Position numbers and translations under genes: made by a program. The notes below the pieces were generated by a model. That model made no database searches, was not told the origin of the DNA, and worked only from the letters and a program-made list of their open reading frames with translations. From the NCBI RefSeq assembly GCF_964340395.1, contig NC_135558.1, positions 6,479,001 through 6,543,000 of the forward strand: 64,000 nt of DNA, written 5' to 3'. Shown here piece after piece: positions 1 through 11,025 of the stretch (positions are counted from its first letter, which is position 1; each line of letters begins with the position of its first letter). The DNA is from Glandiceps talaboti. Its lineage: Eukaryota; Hemichordata; Enteropneusta; Spengelidae.

Positions 1-1242
1 TTTCTCTCCATTTTTTTGTAATTTTTGTCAAATTTGAACAGTTAGTGTGATATTAGAGATAAGCAGTTCTAGAATCGCTGCAGTATTTTGTTGCAATGTT
101 TTGTTGGTTGATTTATTGTTGGTTCAAAGTTGATGGTGATGTAGTCAAAACATATGTTTTAGGTTTGTAAGACAAGTAGCGAAATCACAATTGATGTGTA
201 CAACCATAGAGTAAATGTTTATACTGCATAATGTACAATTAGCTAGATGATCAAGTATCAATACCACTCACTGTTACATTTCACGCCACCAAATTTCTGC
301 AATTTCTGCAATATTTTTACTTTTTACCTCACTTTTTTATAGACTGGACAGACTTACAATTTGTGGTATGAGCTGATGTGTCCATGAACTGATTGACACA
401 GACAGTTTGCTGTATGCATCATAAACTACCAAATACCAGACATGTATGAAAGGATAGAAAATCAACATTTTGTAAAATATTATAAATTCTCTAATTTTTG
501 TAAATTTTATCACATTTGAACCCAAACTTTGATAAAAAATTATTAAAGAATAACATTTCTTGGATTAAAATCTACAGTAAAGTTGATTTATGCCAAAAAA
601 TTACTGACTATGTAAAATTTTTGTTAAAATCCTTTTTTGGCAGAAAATTGCGTTACATTGACATGAGCAGACAGAAAAGTTCACCACCAAAACCTGTGTG
701 ATATCTGTTCCATTTTTGAACAGAGATACAGTAAATAAACTTTGTGAATGATGATTTTTACAATAGACACAATGTCTGTATAAAGAAGGAGTAGCGGATA
801 AAAACAGATTAATTTAGATAGATATGTAGGTGACGTCTGTTACAAAGCTGGATTAGACTAAACATGTGTAATCTATGAACTGATAGAGAAAGTTATACGG
901 CTGAAAGTCTATGAATGAAATACCAGTCTATCCAGAGTGCCATGTGTCAGTGGTTTTTAATACTTTTTCACTATCTGCACAAGGAGAGAGGGCAAGATTA
1001 CGATATATATGAATGGTATTTCGGACAAATAACTACATTAAAAGTTCACTGAAGCTGCAATAAAATAGAATTTCAGTATAAAGTTCAGAAATTGTACTGA
1101 TTTCTTTATTTTTCATCTTTTTGTAGGAATCTTTTTAAAAAGTGAGTGTGTGTACCTGATATTGGTATGAAAGTAAAGAGATTTTGATAAAGTTTTTTGT
1201 ATATTTGGGTTTTTCAGAAATTTCTAGCTACATATGGTATTT
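1..1242. other. AT-rich stretch, no firm feature
   Basis: No gene can be supported here. A pyrimidine-rich acceptor ending at 643 is followed by an open frame to a TGA at 699-701 (last residues RQKSSPPKPV), with AATAAA at 734-739. This could be a terminal exon, but one such coincidence is expected every few kilobases in sequence this AT-rich. Another good acceptor ends near 1126. Confidence 0.4.
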
Positions 1243-1315
1243 TGTGTGTGTGTGTGTGTATTTGTGTCTGTCTGTCTGTCAACTTTGTCTCTGTCTCTAT
1301 CTCTCTGTCTGTCTG

Positions 1316-1359
<44 letters not shown>
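1243..1359. repeat. Compound microsatellite (TG)n-(TCTG)n-(TC)n
   Basis: A TG run at about 1243-1259 is followed by broken TCTG runs (about 1267-1280 and 1305-1320) and an uninterrupted TC run at about 1323-1359. Open frames through it (Cys/Val/Ser/Leu-rich) are artefacts of the simple repeat. Confidence 0.95.
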
Positions 1360-1363
<4 letters not shown>

Positions 1364-1558
1364 CATGATGTTCATTTAAATTTATTGTTCTTGTAAACCA
1401 TTATGTTTCTGTCTGGTCCTATCAATAACACAACACACAAAATTATAAAAAGTGTGGGTTCTCTACTTCGGAGTATTAGATGCAATGAGGCTTGCATTTT
1501 CTAGTCTGAAAATAATGAAATATTTTGAACCTTTTTTAATTCTTTTCTCTTTTCAAAG

Positions 1559-1660
1559 ATTAAAATAGAGGTAGAAGGCAAATCTTTGTCCATCTGTTGC
1601 TGTGTCAGTTTGTGTCACTCATCAAAATATTCAACTCTGAACAGTTTTGACATGACATAG
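1559..1660 (+). CDS. Candidate terminal coding exon (unrecognised)
   Basis: A strong pyrimidine tract ending in AAAG at 1555-1558 is followed by a 33-codon open frame beginning IKIEVEGKSLS and ending at TAG 1658-1660. AATAAA lies at 1696-1701, the usual distance from a stop, and GT-rich sequence follows. Acceptor, frame and poly(A) signal together are suggestive. The product is not recognised, the peptide is short, and AATAAA is frequent in AT-rich DNA. An upstream coding exon has not been established. Confidence 0.18.
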   Translation: MKIEVEGKSLSICCCVSLCHSSKYSTLNSFDMT

Positions 1661-1695
1661 TTTAAAGGGCCTGGAACATCTGTATCATTCTTGGT

Positions 1696-1701
1696 AATAA
1701 A
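1696..1701 (+). terminator. Possible poly(A) signal AATAAA
   Basis: A canonical AATAAA hexamer lies 36 bases after the stop of the candidate terminal exon at 1559-1660. It has meaning only if that exon is real. Confidence 0.2.
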
Positions 1702-1845
1702 GCAATCACGCAACACAACACGTACACCAACTCAGTGTTCACATTGTTACTTATGCACCATTGATCTAACATATTGCTACACTACGGAGGACAATGTGCT
1801 TTTTATTCACAATCATGTACTTTAAAATGACAGAAAGTTTACACA

Positions 1846-1913
1846 GAAAAAAGAGGGAGAGCAAGAGAGAAAGGATGAGGAGAGAGGGAGTGAGAGATAA
1901 AAGAGTGGTGAGT

Positions 1914-2005
<92 letters not shown>

Positions 2006-2072
2006 GTGTGTGAGGGTGGGGACAAATAATTGGAGACATGCACATAAAGAATAGAGAGACAGAGAGAGGATG
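1846..2072. repeat. Polypurine tract with (AG)n core
   Basis: About 225 bases are almost purely purine on the plus strand, with a perfect AG run at about 1918-2001 and degenerate GAGA-rich flanks, interrupted by a short TG run at 2003-2011. Mirror-symmetric polypurine tracts of this kind can form triplex (H-DNA) in general; whether this one does is inference. The Ser/Leu-rich minus-strand frames here are repeat artefacts. Confidence 0.95.
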
Positions 2073-3113
2073 AAATCTAGCATGTGAGGTATTCTTAATA
2101 TAAGAGATTATGGATACTAAATAATATCCATGTCTACAGTTTTGCTATGGTCATTATGAATAGTTCAGATGAATATATCAAATTTTCAGAAAACTGTGAA
2201 TGAGGTGTAAAGTGACCAAAAAGTACTTTTTCATCTGCAAAAATACTTGAAAGTGCATAAAAATCACAGTCCATGATAACTTGAACTGTATTCTGCTGTG
2301 TTTCAGTTAGAATTACCTGTCTTTTAGTATTTACAGGAGCCTAAACATTACACAAGTCATCTACCTATATTACCCATAATGCACCATTCTATGGTGACTG
2401 ATTGTCTACCTGTCTGCATATATACAACAGAAAAACAGTTGATTTGATAGAAAATTTTGATATTTTTGTTTCAGATGTGGTTCAAAATAAAACTGCAAAT
2501 GCTAAGCTATAAGAAATTGTGGATAACCTTGATATAAAAGTCCAATCTTGTCATTATAACTCATTGTAAGTTTTAAATTGTGAGAAAGGAAGTCAAGCCA
2601 CCATATTGGATGCTGGCCAACTTTGCCCAATGTCAAAATACATAGGCAAGTCGACCCCTACACTTGGTACAAATGGATTTTTCTTGCATTATCCAGCAAA
2701 TTTGCTTCTAAAATGATATAATTTTGAGCAATAAGTGTCAATTGTTGGTTAAAATCGAGTAATGATGACAAATGAATGTGGAGTTCTTCAGCAAATTGGT
2801 CATTCTGAATAAAATTAAATCAGGATATACAAAAATAATGAAAAAATTCAGATCAAATCTATTCCTTTTTTATAACCTTGAAAATTTCAAGTCAGTTACA
2901 GAATAAAAAACATTACTTTGAGTGTTGCACAGTATTCATTCTATTTTAGGGTCCAAAATATCATGAAATCTGTGAAAATATATTCCTTTCAAATTATACC
3001 ATTTTTGATGAAAATTATGTTCTATGATCCTGTCTGTGGATGTAGGGTTGTCAACATTACATGGTCACCTTGAAAAAGAACTCCTTGTGAGGTTTATTTA
3101 GTTACTTGTAGCT
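2073..3113. other. AT-rich stretch, no firm feature
   Basis: No gene supported. Pyrimidine-rich acceptor-like sites occur near 2335 and 2474. The first is followed by an open frame beginning EPKHYTSHLPILP, but no convincing donor follows. I treat these as chance sites. Confidence 0.4.
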
Positions 3114-3660
3114 ATTTTACCATGAAAATCAAGTGTGTGCATGTTTCTAACGGTGAAAAACACAGTTATTCAATGAGGAACATCAAGATGCATCGTTTCT
3201 TTGCATCGACCTTGCGAGCGGTGATGATGATTCAACGTATTGTTGTCAAGAGGAAAATCTTACATGTTCCTTTCTTGTTTTATTGCATTTTACCATGGAA
3301 ATGATGTATGTGTATGTTTGGAATGTCCTGAAAAACAAATATTTTGTTTAGTCACATCATCAAGAAGCGTCGCTCCTTTTGGCCTGGCCTTGCATTGGCT
3401 ATGGTGACAATGTAACTATCTGTCATAAAGGATGAAAAATATACTCCAAGGGAATAAGCATATGTAGTCCACAATGACAATGTTAGGTAATGAAGATATT
3501 CACACATTGCCTTTATAGTTTTTATTGCATTTTACCATGGATATGATTGCCAAGCTTGTTCGGAATGCTTTAAGAAAGCCAATAGTTGTCCAACGGACTT
3601 CATGAGGGCGTGGCTTTTCTGTATACTGACCTTATGAAGTCTATAATAACTGTTTTAAAA
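3114..3660. repeat. Diverged tandem repeat, three units
   Basis: The word ATTTTACCATGG or a one-base variant occurs at 3114, 3287 and 3529, the last two inside the longer match TTTTATTGCATTTTACCATGG. Each is followed by related sequence: a GTATGTTTGGAATG-like block, then GTC..CATCA.GAAGCGT. Unit lengths are about 173 and 242 bases, so internal indels have accumulated. This is an old local duplication of unknown origin. Confidence 0.6.
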
Positions 3661-3745
3661 TGCTGTAAACGCTTAAATCATACACTTCTAGACACTTCAT
3701 CAAGTTAGTGAAGATGTTACAATGTATTGTTTGTCATTGTGACAG

Positions 3746-3840
3746 TCTCAAGATGGAAACTTTTTGTTTTGTTTTTGGACTGACCTCAGAGAAGTGAGGA
3801 TGACATTGGTGGATATTGTTCTAGTGGCTGGGAAGCTCAG
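3746..3840 (+). CDS. Candidate internal coding exon (unrecognised)
   Basis: Acceptor TTGTCATTGTGACAG ends at 3745 and donor CAG|GTGTGT starts at 3841. One frame is open: SQDGNFLFCFWTDLREV, then a hydrophobic VDIVLVAGKL. It starts in phase 0 and ends with two extra bases. The same frame stays open past the donor to a TAA at 3992-3994, so the whole could instead be one terminal exon of 82 codons. Its end phase fits the candidate at 7251. No family recognised. Confidence 0.22.
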
Positions 3841-4149
3841 GTGTGTTTTCTCCCATAACGGTGGCGAAAAAAAAGCCGTTGCAGACACCAAGCAAGTAAA
3901 AATCAACACAAAAAGTCTGATATGCAAGGCCATAGAGGTGTTCACTGTACACTGTCCACCTGGATCTGAGTTTTTATTGAGAAAGCGATGTTAAAGGTTT
4001 GCATATATGTGCTAAGAATGGCAACACTGTGAAAATGTCTGTCTTCTATACTGCTGTGTAAATACAATGACTGTATGTCTATTGATTTCAATGTTCTTCT
4101 CACTCGGATATATTTTTTACCGATTTGATGATTGTTTTTTTCTCTAGGC

Positions 4150-4386
4150 TGTGATAGGAACACTATTTTCCCTGATTTAATTCTTGATCACCTGATAAAG
4201 CACGAGTGCTGCAGTAAATACTCATCAATATACTGTGAAACCACCATTTGGTTGAAATACACAGAACCTGATGTATCTTTCACACCCACTCTCACTTTCA
4301 TCTCAGCTGGCGAGTGCATTCATTTTCGCTTTCTGCCCATTTATCAGCATCGTTTCTTTACAAATTATTACCCCAGCAATTCTTAA
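4150..4386 (+). CDS. Candidate terminal coding exon (unrecognised)
   Basis: A very strong acceptor (TTGTTTTTTTCTCTAG) ends near 4148. One frame then runs about 78 codons from CDRNTIFPDLILDH to a TAA at 4384-4386. The peptide has six cysteines in its first two thirds and no transmembrane segment. No AATAAA closely follows the stop, and the phase does not join simply to the 3746-3840 candidate. Possibly a chance frame. Confidence 0.15.
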   Translation, partial: CDRNTIFPDLILDHLIKHECCSKYSSIYCETTIWLKYTEPDVSFTPTLTFISAGECIHFRFLPIYQHRFFTNYYPSNS

Positions 4387-4824
4387 ATTGGTGATGTGTT
4401 CTTTATTATCACATTGTCTAATTGTTACAATAGATTTCATTTCTACAACAAAAATAATGATTTACTACCGTGTTGTTGGCCAAAGATGACAATCCTAATA
4501 CTCTGAATCATTACAAATGCACACAAATTGATGTAAAATGTAACTTGTGGATATTTCAACTTTTTTATAGTAAAAAATGCAGTCATTTTTTAAAGAAATA
4601 AGTGACTAGATGCGATGAGATTCACCCTTTGTGCTAGCAATAATTGAAAAGGTATTCCAATCAATGCACAATGGCTAAATCTTTCTATTTTATTTATATT
4701 TCATTTGTCATTTTTAGACGCGGCCAGTTTTATTTTGATACTTGATTTTTAGTGAAATATCTAAAGATCTATATTCTGAGATAGTGACATCCTACAACAT
4801 AGTATTCAACATTACCTCACAACT

Positions 4825-4881
4825 CCCCCTCTCTTCCCCCTCCCCACCCACCATATCCTGAAAAAGAGGGTGGAGAGGGGG
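4825..4881. repeat. C-rich/G-rich inverted repeat, G4-capable
   Basis: Four C tracts at 4825-4829, 4836-4840, 4842-4845 and 4847-4849 give four G tracts on the minus strand with loops of 1, 1 and 6 bases, a good G-quadruplex pattern. The sequence is followed at 4866-4881 by a G-rich partner (GAGGGTGGAGAGGGGG) that can pair with CCCCCTCTC and CCACCC, so a hairpin is an alternative fold. Confidence 0.6.
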
Positions 4882-5175
4882 TAATTTTGTGCAGTGTATA
4901 CTTTAAAGTTTTGGTAAAGATGGAAATCAGGAAAGTTTCAACAATAAAATGAACATTATTTCATATTATTACGTATAATTATGGAATTATTGATTCTATA
5001 TTTGCCATTTTTGTGAGATATGATCTGCTTCACCCACCCCACTTTTTCACAAATAATCTTTATACATTTTTTTTTAATATTCAGAATTCAAAATTTACCC
5101 CATATACATGTACTACTATACTAGCTGTAGTGTTATTTTCGTTGACAAAAAAAGAGAAGTTTTTTTTTTTACAGA

Positions 5176-5300
5176 GTTCAACATTATTATATTCTGTTGT
5201 AGTAATTATTGTTAGTATATCTACATTTGATGAAAAAAATCACTTCAATGAATTGAACAAAAAAGGAAAGTATTGGTTACAACTGTGGAAATTCATTTAA
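5176..5300 (+). CDS. Candidate terminal exon with membrane segment
   Basis: A T-rich acceptor (TTTTTTTTTTTACAG) ends at 5175. The following frame encodes a hydrophobic stretch (LLYSVVVIIVSI), then a polar tail STFDEKNHFNELNKKGKYW, with TAA at 5298-5300. AATAAA lies at 5372-5377. The order membrane segment, tail, stop and poly(A) signal is orderly, but each part is easy to obtain by chance in AT-rich DNA. No family recognised. Confidence 0.15.
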
Positions 5301-5529
5301 ATGCTATGTAATGAAATTTGTTTCCATATGCATTCTACAATTTGGTTATGATCACGTTTTTCATTTTGATAAATAAAATCAAAGAAGTTCACAAGATAGA
5401 GAACAGTGTTGCAACTACATTGTAACTAAGTCTACTGAAATGAGATACTTTGATGACAAATTTTGTCACATTAAACATGTGTTATATTATAGTTAATGGT
5501 GTTCTAGTTATTGCATTTCATGGAGAATA

Positions 5530-6252
5530 ACATTGATATCGTTTGCAAGTACAATGTTCTACAGCATGTACACTTTCACCATCCATATCAAGTACATGTA
5601 CAATACTCTTTAGCTTGTACTTTTATAATAATAGCATATACACTTTCACCATCCATATTGTTTGCATGTATGATGTTCTACATATACAGCATGTACACTT
5701 TCACCATCCATATCAAGTACATGTACAATATTCTTTTGCTTGTACTTAGCATGTACACTTTCAACATCCATATTGTTTGCAAGTACAATATTCTACGGCA
5801 TGTACACTTTCAATATCCATATTGTATGCGTGTATGATGTTCTACATATACAGCATGTACACTTTCACCATCCATATCAAGTACATGTACAATATTCTTT
5901 TGCTTGTACTTAGCATGTACACTTTCAACATCCATATTGTTTGCAAGTACAATATTCTACGGCATGTACACTTTCACCATCCATATTGTATGCAAGTATG
6001 ATGTTCTATAGCATGTACACTTTCAATATCCATATTGTATGCGTGTATGATGTTCTACATATACAGCATGTACACTTTCACCATCCATATCAAGTACATG
6101 TACAATATTCTTTTGCTTGTACTTAGTATGTACACTTTCAACATCCATATTGTTTGCAAGTACAATATTCTACGGCATGTACACTTTCACCATCCATATT
6201 GTATGCATGTATGACACTCTTTTGCATGTACTTAGCATGTACACTTTCATTA
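5530..6252. repeat. Minisatellite with 164-bp higher-order repeat
   Basis: The core GCATGTACACTTTCA (with variants) recurs at 5564, 5634, 5689, 5749, 5798, 5853, 5913, 5962, 6011, 6066, 6126, 6175 and 6235. Spacings are 70, 55, 60, 49, 55, 60, 49, 49, 55, 60, 49 and 60. Subunits of 55, 60 and 49 bases thus form a 164-base higher-order unit, present three times, with one extra 49-base subunit. Units contain palindromes such as GTACATGTAC and share the word CATCCATAT. Thr/Tyr/His-rich frames through the array are by-products. Confidence 0.95.
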
Positions 6253-7250
6253 TCTTTGTGTGAATATCTGTAAAGCTATAATTGAATCATAGATGTACTT
6301 CTTTTTGTTGTCGCTTGTCAGTGATAGATGGAGTACAGGTGTCGGGTCAATTCTGAGCCTAATACTAAATTCATAGATTATCCGTACCGTTCCAAATTCA
6401 GGAAAGCTTATCTCCTGCCTTAATGTACTGGTCTATATACTCCATCTTAGCCCCTTCATTGCCTGACATATGTGAACAAATAGGGTCCTCCATTTTAGGT
6501 GAAAATTTTTGTCAGTAGAATCATCTATCAACTTATTCACTTGTATTTCAAAATGAAATAATTTAAAACCTAAAAATTTGTCAACATTTTATAAAGTGTT
6601 GTTTATTTTGAGAATTACAGTCTAAATTTAGTTCAAATATGACAAAAAGTTATGAAAATAAAGAAAATTATTCAAAATTTTTAGCAGGAAAATATTTTGA
6701 ACTGTACATGTCATAAATATTCTCATGTTGACTAGAAAACTGACAATCAACAGAATTCCTCGCAATCAATATGTACAATTTTCAATTATTTGCATGAATT
6801 TTCAGCTCTGCTGATGTGAAAAAGCAATTTTTAGTGTCATTGAGGAAAGTTGCACAATTTTATTTATCAACTGTAGAAACTATAGACATTTTTCATATTT
6901 CATATTTTTGAAATTTTTCATATTTTGTGCTAATTTTTGAGGATTCATTCTCAACATCTAAATTAACATATTAAACATTTAAAAATTAAAATCTTGAGAA
7001 ATTTTAACAATTTTAATGTTTGATCTTGTACTAGAAACTATTATGATCACTACATACACAAAATACTGAACATAACTCTTTATGGGGGTCACATGTACTA
7101 TGGTTGACATTCTTTTCGTACAAACCATCCATTCCCCCATGTGAATCTTACCAAATTTCAGTGTTTGAAACTGCTTTTCACTTCACATTTTTCCTCTGAC
7201 CTTTCTGTACATGGTCAACATTTACCAAAGCGTGTTTACTAATGTTCTAG
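6253..7250. other. AT-rich stretch, no firm feature
   Basis: Very A/T-rich, with many homopolymer runs and short near-repeats of AAATTTTT. I see no exon with both splice sites, no RNA gene and no mobile element. Confidence 0.5.
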
Positions 7251-7291
7251 TGTTCCAGTTATTTCAGACAGTACCGTTGAAAAGTTTAAAG
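7251..7291 (+). CDS. Candidate small internal coding exon
   Basis: Acceptor TTTACTAATGTTCTAG ends at 7250 and a strong donor AAAG|GTAAGA follows 7291. In one frame the 41 bases read VPVISDSTVEKFK plus one base. A second acceptor, TTATTTCAG ending at 7267, would shorten it to 24 bases. The frame joins in phase with the acceptor at 7616, giving ...EKFKG|KTFSAMKCY. Two good splice sites 325 bases apart with matching phase make this one of the better plus-strand pairs. Product unknown. Confidence 0.28.
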
Positions 7292-7616
7292 GTAAGATGT
7301 ACTTTATTGGTTTGGAGACTGAGAGGAAATCATAAGAGAATGAATGTTTTATTGACTTTGGTCTCATGTTACACAGAAAGTATTACTACTCACAAAGTCA
7401 GAAAATTATTTAGAATATAAAATCCAAAATCTTTCACCAGTATATTATAGGCAGTGTCAGGGGGTGTACTCCTAGTTATACACAGATGAATATATGCAAT
7501 TAATTACAATTGGATATACACATTTATACATTCCATGAGACTAATATTCATAATTCTTTCTTAATTTTACCACCATGAAAACTATGAGAATCTTATGTTA
7601 ACTATAACTTTGTCAG

Positions 7617-7768
7617 GTAAGACATTCTCTGCCATGAAATGTTACAGAGAAGTTATGGGGTATATGGTTAGGGGTGATGATCTACCGAGGTTACTCACTA
7701 AAACTTGGAAAACAACATCGACTAAGTCTGTGCACTCAATACAGTGCAAAAAGCTAAAGTTTGTGTAA
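7617..7768 (+). CDS. Candidate terminal coding exon paired with 7251-7291
   Basis: Acceptor CTATAACTTTGTCAG ends at 7616. With the one base left by the previous exon, a 49-codon frame opens: KTFSAMKCYREVMGYMVRGD, then a basic tail rich in Lys and Thr, ending at TAA 7766-7768. ATTAAA, a common poly(A) variant, lies at about 7800-7805. The CAGGTAAGA at the acceptor can also be read as a donor, so the exon boundary is ambiguous. No family recognised. Confidence 0.28.
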
Positions 7769-8623
7769 AAAGTTGTTTATTGTATGTACAATAACAATCA
7801 TTAAACACATTTATTAATCTTTTGGTATGAGTTGAGTTACAAACACAAATTTGGTCTATGTTGTTTCACATTGATTTTTCAAGTAGGAAGCCATGATAAT
7901 CTTTGTTTATAAATTAAAAATCCAAAATAAATACCAAATCCTCATCCATATGCCCACTTTTAAAGTTATTTGTTGAGTTTACCCTGATTTTAATATTTGT
8001 CTACAGTTTCTGGCTTCCAAAGATGATAGATAAAAACATTCCAAAGCCATAAAAGAGTCTACTTTTAAACCAAAATAGGTGATGATACAGTAAATTATTC
8101 ACCTTCAATCAAAGTTTGCTGACAAATTCACTCTGAGATAAAAGGATAGCGAAAATTTAAAAAGTGTCAAACATTGGTTTTGTCCAAATTTTCTTGTCAC
8201 TGATTCTGACCTACTGAATGTAGAGTGGCGACCTCAAGATAAAAGACGGTAAAAGCATCAACACTTTTGTGTCGATATTGATGTAGTACAACAGATTTCT
8301 CTCTGATGTTGATCTGTGAACAGAGTAACACAGACAGATCACCTGATAATTTTTGATACGGTTTACAAACTGACTATACTGCCAAAGTCCCCTGAGGGAA
8401 TACACTACACAGCAGACTAATATAATTTTAACATTCTACTGTCTAATATGTGTGGATTCTTTAAAGATATAGAATAAAAGAAAAAGATTCCTACTTTCCA
8501 ACAAAAAAATAGGCCATACATAAATCATCTTTTTAATAAACTGACAGCCACAATTTACGAATCCTAAAAGAATATGCTAATTTGCAAACCGGACTTGATA
8601 AAATTTGATGAGGACTCAGATAT

Positions 8624-8972
8624 GTCATGGTGACAATTTCCTGCATTGCTATGGCAACATTTATATCATGTCCGACAATTATTTTACTATCGGAGTTGTG
8701 ATTAGAATCCACACGTGTTTTGTACCCATAAGGGCAAAAATCAGACAATGGAGAATATTTCACTGACACTTTTTCATAGCCAAGTTGATCAATATAAATG
8801 TACACATTGCTTGACTTTATATCACTCAGGTTGCCATGGAAACATAAATTCTACCTAGTACTCACAAAAATAATATTGAAGACATGTTTTGGTTGGCATA
8901 GCAACATAGCCACGCATGATGAATTGTGTCAAACAACCAAAGAAATGTTGTCATCATGGTTACCATGGCAAT
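8624..8972. promoter_or_regulatory. Cluster of X-box-like palindromes
   Basis: Four sites match GTTRCC-AT-RGYAAC with at most one or two mismatches: 8645-8658 (reverse strand, GTTGCCATAGCAAT), 8830-8843 (GTTGCCATGGAAAC), 8892-8905 (GTTGGCATAGCAAC) and 8959-8972 (GTTACCATGGCAAT). A weaker relative GTCATGGTGAC is at 8624-8634. This inverted-repeat form is the known target of RFX factors, which in animals drive ciliary genes among others. That the cluster is a working enhancer or promoter is inference; a decayed palindromic repeat is the alternative. Confidence 0.35.
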
Positions 8973-10606
8973 TTATTTTCATTTTTGGTCCAGCATCATG
9001 TCCTCCACACTAAGTTCAAACAGTTCTACAAGTTCTGTAGACTTAGGAAATAAAGTTTTGTCAACTTGTGTCAACAACAACTTTACAAATCATAAAATTT
9101 AATTTGAATAGAGAGAAATAAAACAAATATATTGTCCATATTTGATCTCCTTCAAGTTGTTGCAGTTACTTCTTAAAGTTTTTGCAGAACTACCTTTTGT
9201 TTATATAATTTTGTTTCAAATTTTTTTTTAACTAAAAAAAATTTGAGGTTTACGGCAGTACTTTCTCAAATATCATTTACACTTTGACGAAAATATTTGA
9301 ATTTGAATTCAACTTTTTTTCTTTTTTTTACACAACTGAGTTATTTTGTTATCACAAATATTGACTTTTTCACCAAGTAGTAATTTTTACTGTCCTAGAA
9401 GAACCGACAATAAAGCTGTATTAATACTGGGCGATAAAACTAAATCTTTTTATGATGTTTTCAGATGCATTCTTAAATTCAACACAGAACACTTTCTGAT
9501 CATATTTGACAGGAAATCTCTTCCCGACTTGTTATCTATAGACTAACAATGTCAATGTAAAGTTGTTTGATTAATTTTTACAGGAAAATCCTTGGCTGCA
9601 GTGGTCATTCCACCATTATACAAGTTCTGAAAATTTGACTTTTTGAAAATTATCTATCAAAAATTCACATCATCCATATTCATCTGTTTAAGTCACAAAA
9701 ATCAATGTTATCAGAATTTGTTGGCATACTTTTTGGCATGGTCAAAAGGCCAATACTGCAATATTTTATTGGTGTCTGGCTAACAACCTCAAATTATTTT
9801 TAGTTGTTGAAATTTTGCATGTCCATGAAACTTATAACCTTTGAAGAAAATAACTTTTTCAAAATTTCACTTGAAATATGTTGTACAATTAATTGTTACG
9901 CAAGTAGTACTGTGTTATTTACCCATCATATTTCCTTGATTTCAAAAATAAATAGTTTTTTGGATTTTTAACAGATGAGGATTTTTTCTTGAATTTTGAG
10001 TATAAAGGTCACGATTGTGAAACATATTCTAATTCAGCACTTCAGTCTGCAATTTTTAAAAAAAATTAAGTATAAATTAACTCCATCATTTTATTTGACA
10101 CTTTTAATTTTAATCGAAAAGACTTTCCTGTACAGATTATTCAAACTTCCAATTAAGTGTTTGAAAAAAAACTTAAAAGGTTGACTATTTTCACTTGACT
10201 TTTGTTCTTTTAGAAAAACCTTTTATGTCAAAAACATTTACTCTTGAAAGCAGTTGATTTATTTTCACAGACAGAGACGATAATTTTTGTCCTGAGTTTG
10301 GTAGGGGATATCCGATAGTGACACTTACTGCCTGCAGGTTTAGTTTTACGATTTGTCGTGCATAGCCTATGTGTGTTCCTGCTTTCAACAGCTTTAAGTC
10401 ATGATATAGTCATGATAAATTCATGTCCAATAGTCCTAAAATGAATCGTTTTGCAGCGAAAATGCTTCATTTTCCCAGATGTAATAGCCTTCTGAAGTTG
10501 CCTACCATATCACCCTAAGGGCACTATTTCCATTTCCTTTCTTCCTGTGAGTTCTTGCATCATTGCTTACTCTGTTACTCTCTTATCAAGTTCTGTCAAC
10601 CTGCAG
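8973..10606. other. AT-rich stretch with two acceptor-led frames only
   Basis: Strong acceptor-like sites end at 9583 and 9974. After 9974 a 30-codon frame (EDFFLNFEYKGHDCETYSNS...) runs to TAA at 10067-10069. After 9583 all three frames look equally protein-like, which shows how little such appearances prove in this base composition. Nothing else seen. Confidence 0.4.
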
Positions 10607-10805
10607 TATGTTACAATGTGTCCAAAGCCAGGTGGTGGACTAGCTAGGCGTCGTAACGCACCATCCCAACTCGCAACACATCCTAAGAGTTTTGTCACAC
10701 AACAATGTACTTTTCATTTTAATGATCAAATATTTCTGGTCAAACTTTTTTTCACAAACTCCAGTCCAAATTCTGAAAACTTGGATACGCAGTTTGGAAA
10801 TTCAG
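10607..10805 (+). CDS. Candidate internal coding exon (unrecognised)
   Basis: Acceptor TTCTGTCAACCTGCAG ends at 10606 and donor CAG|GTACAA follows 10805. The frame is open for 66 codons plus one base, beginning YVTMCPKPGGGLARRRNAPS. The first part is richer in G and C than its surroundings. The frame would close at TGA 10823-10825 if unspliced. A following acceptor at 12131 has a compatible phase, but its frame ends after 16 codons. No domain recognised. Confidence 0.22.
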
Positions 10806-10940
10806 GTACAACAGAAAATCAATGACATGAATGCTACTAAAATTCAAAATATTGTATGGTAACGCATATTATAATGTGTTATTTTCTTGTAAAAAAACTT
10901 CGTATAAAACATTAGTAAAGTCAATTGTTCAAAATTTCAG

Positions 10941-11025
10941 TAATTTTCTAAAACCATACACAAGTAGCCAGACTTTTGTCCATAGTGCTGTGTTGAAATG
11001 TGTTCCACAGAGACATTTTGGGTAG
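10941..11025 (+). CDS. Candidate terminal exon frame
   Basis: Acceptor TTGTTCAAAATTTCAG ends at 10940. A frame reading NFLKPYTSSQTFVHSAVLKC then runs to TAG at 11023-11025. The entry phase does not join the 10607-10805 candidate. There is no nearby AATAAA. Weak. Confidence 0.1.

Noticed and set aside
5511-6126. Frames of 60-108 codons rich in Thr, Tyr, His and Ser
   Set aside because: They run through the 164-bp higher-order minisatellite; subunits of 49 and 55 bases change frame between copies.
9584-9650. Terminal exon after a strong acceptor at 9583
   Set aside because: All three frames look equally protein-like and are short; no donor and no nearby poly(A) signal.
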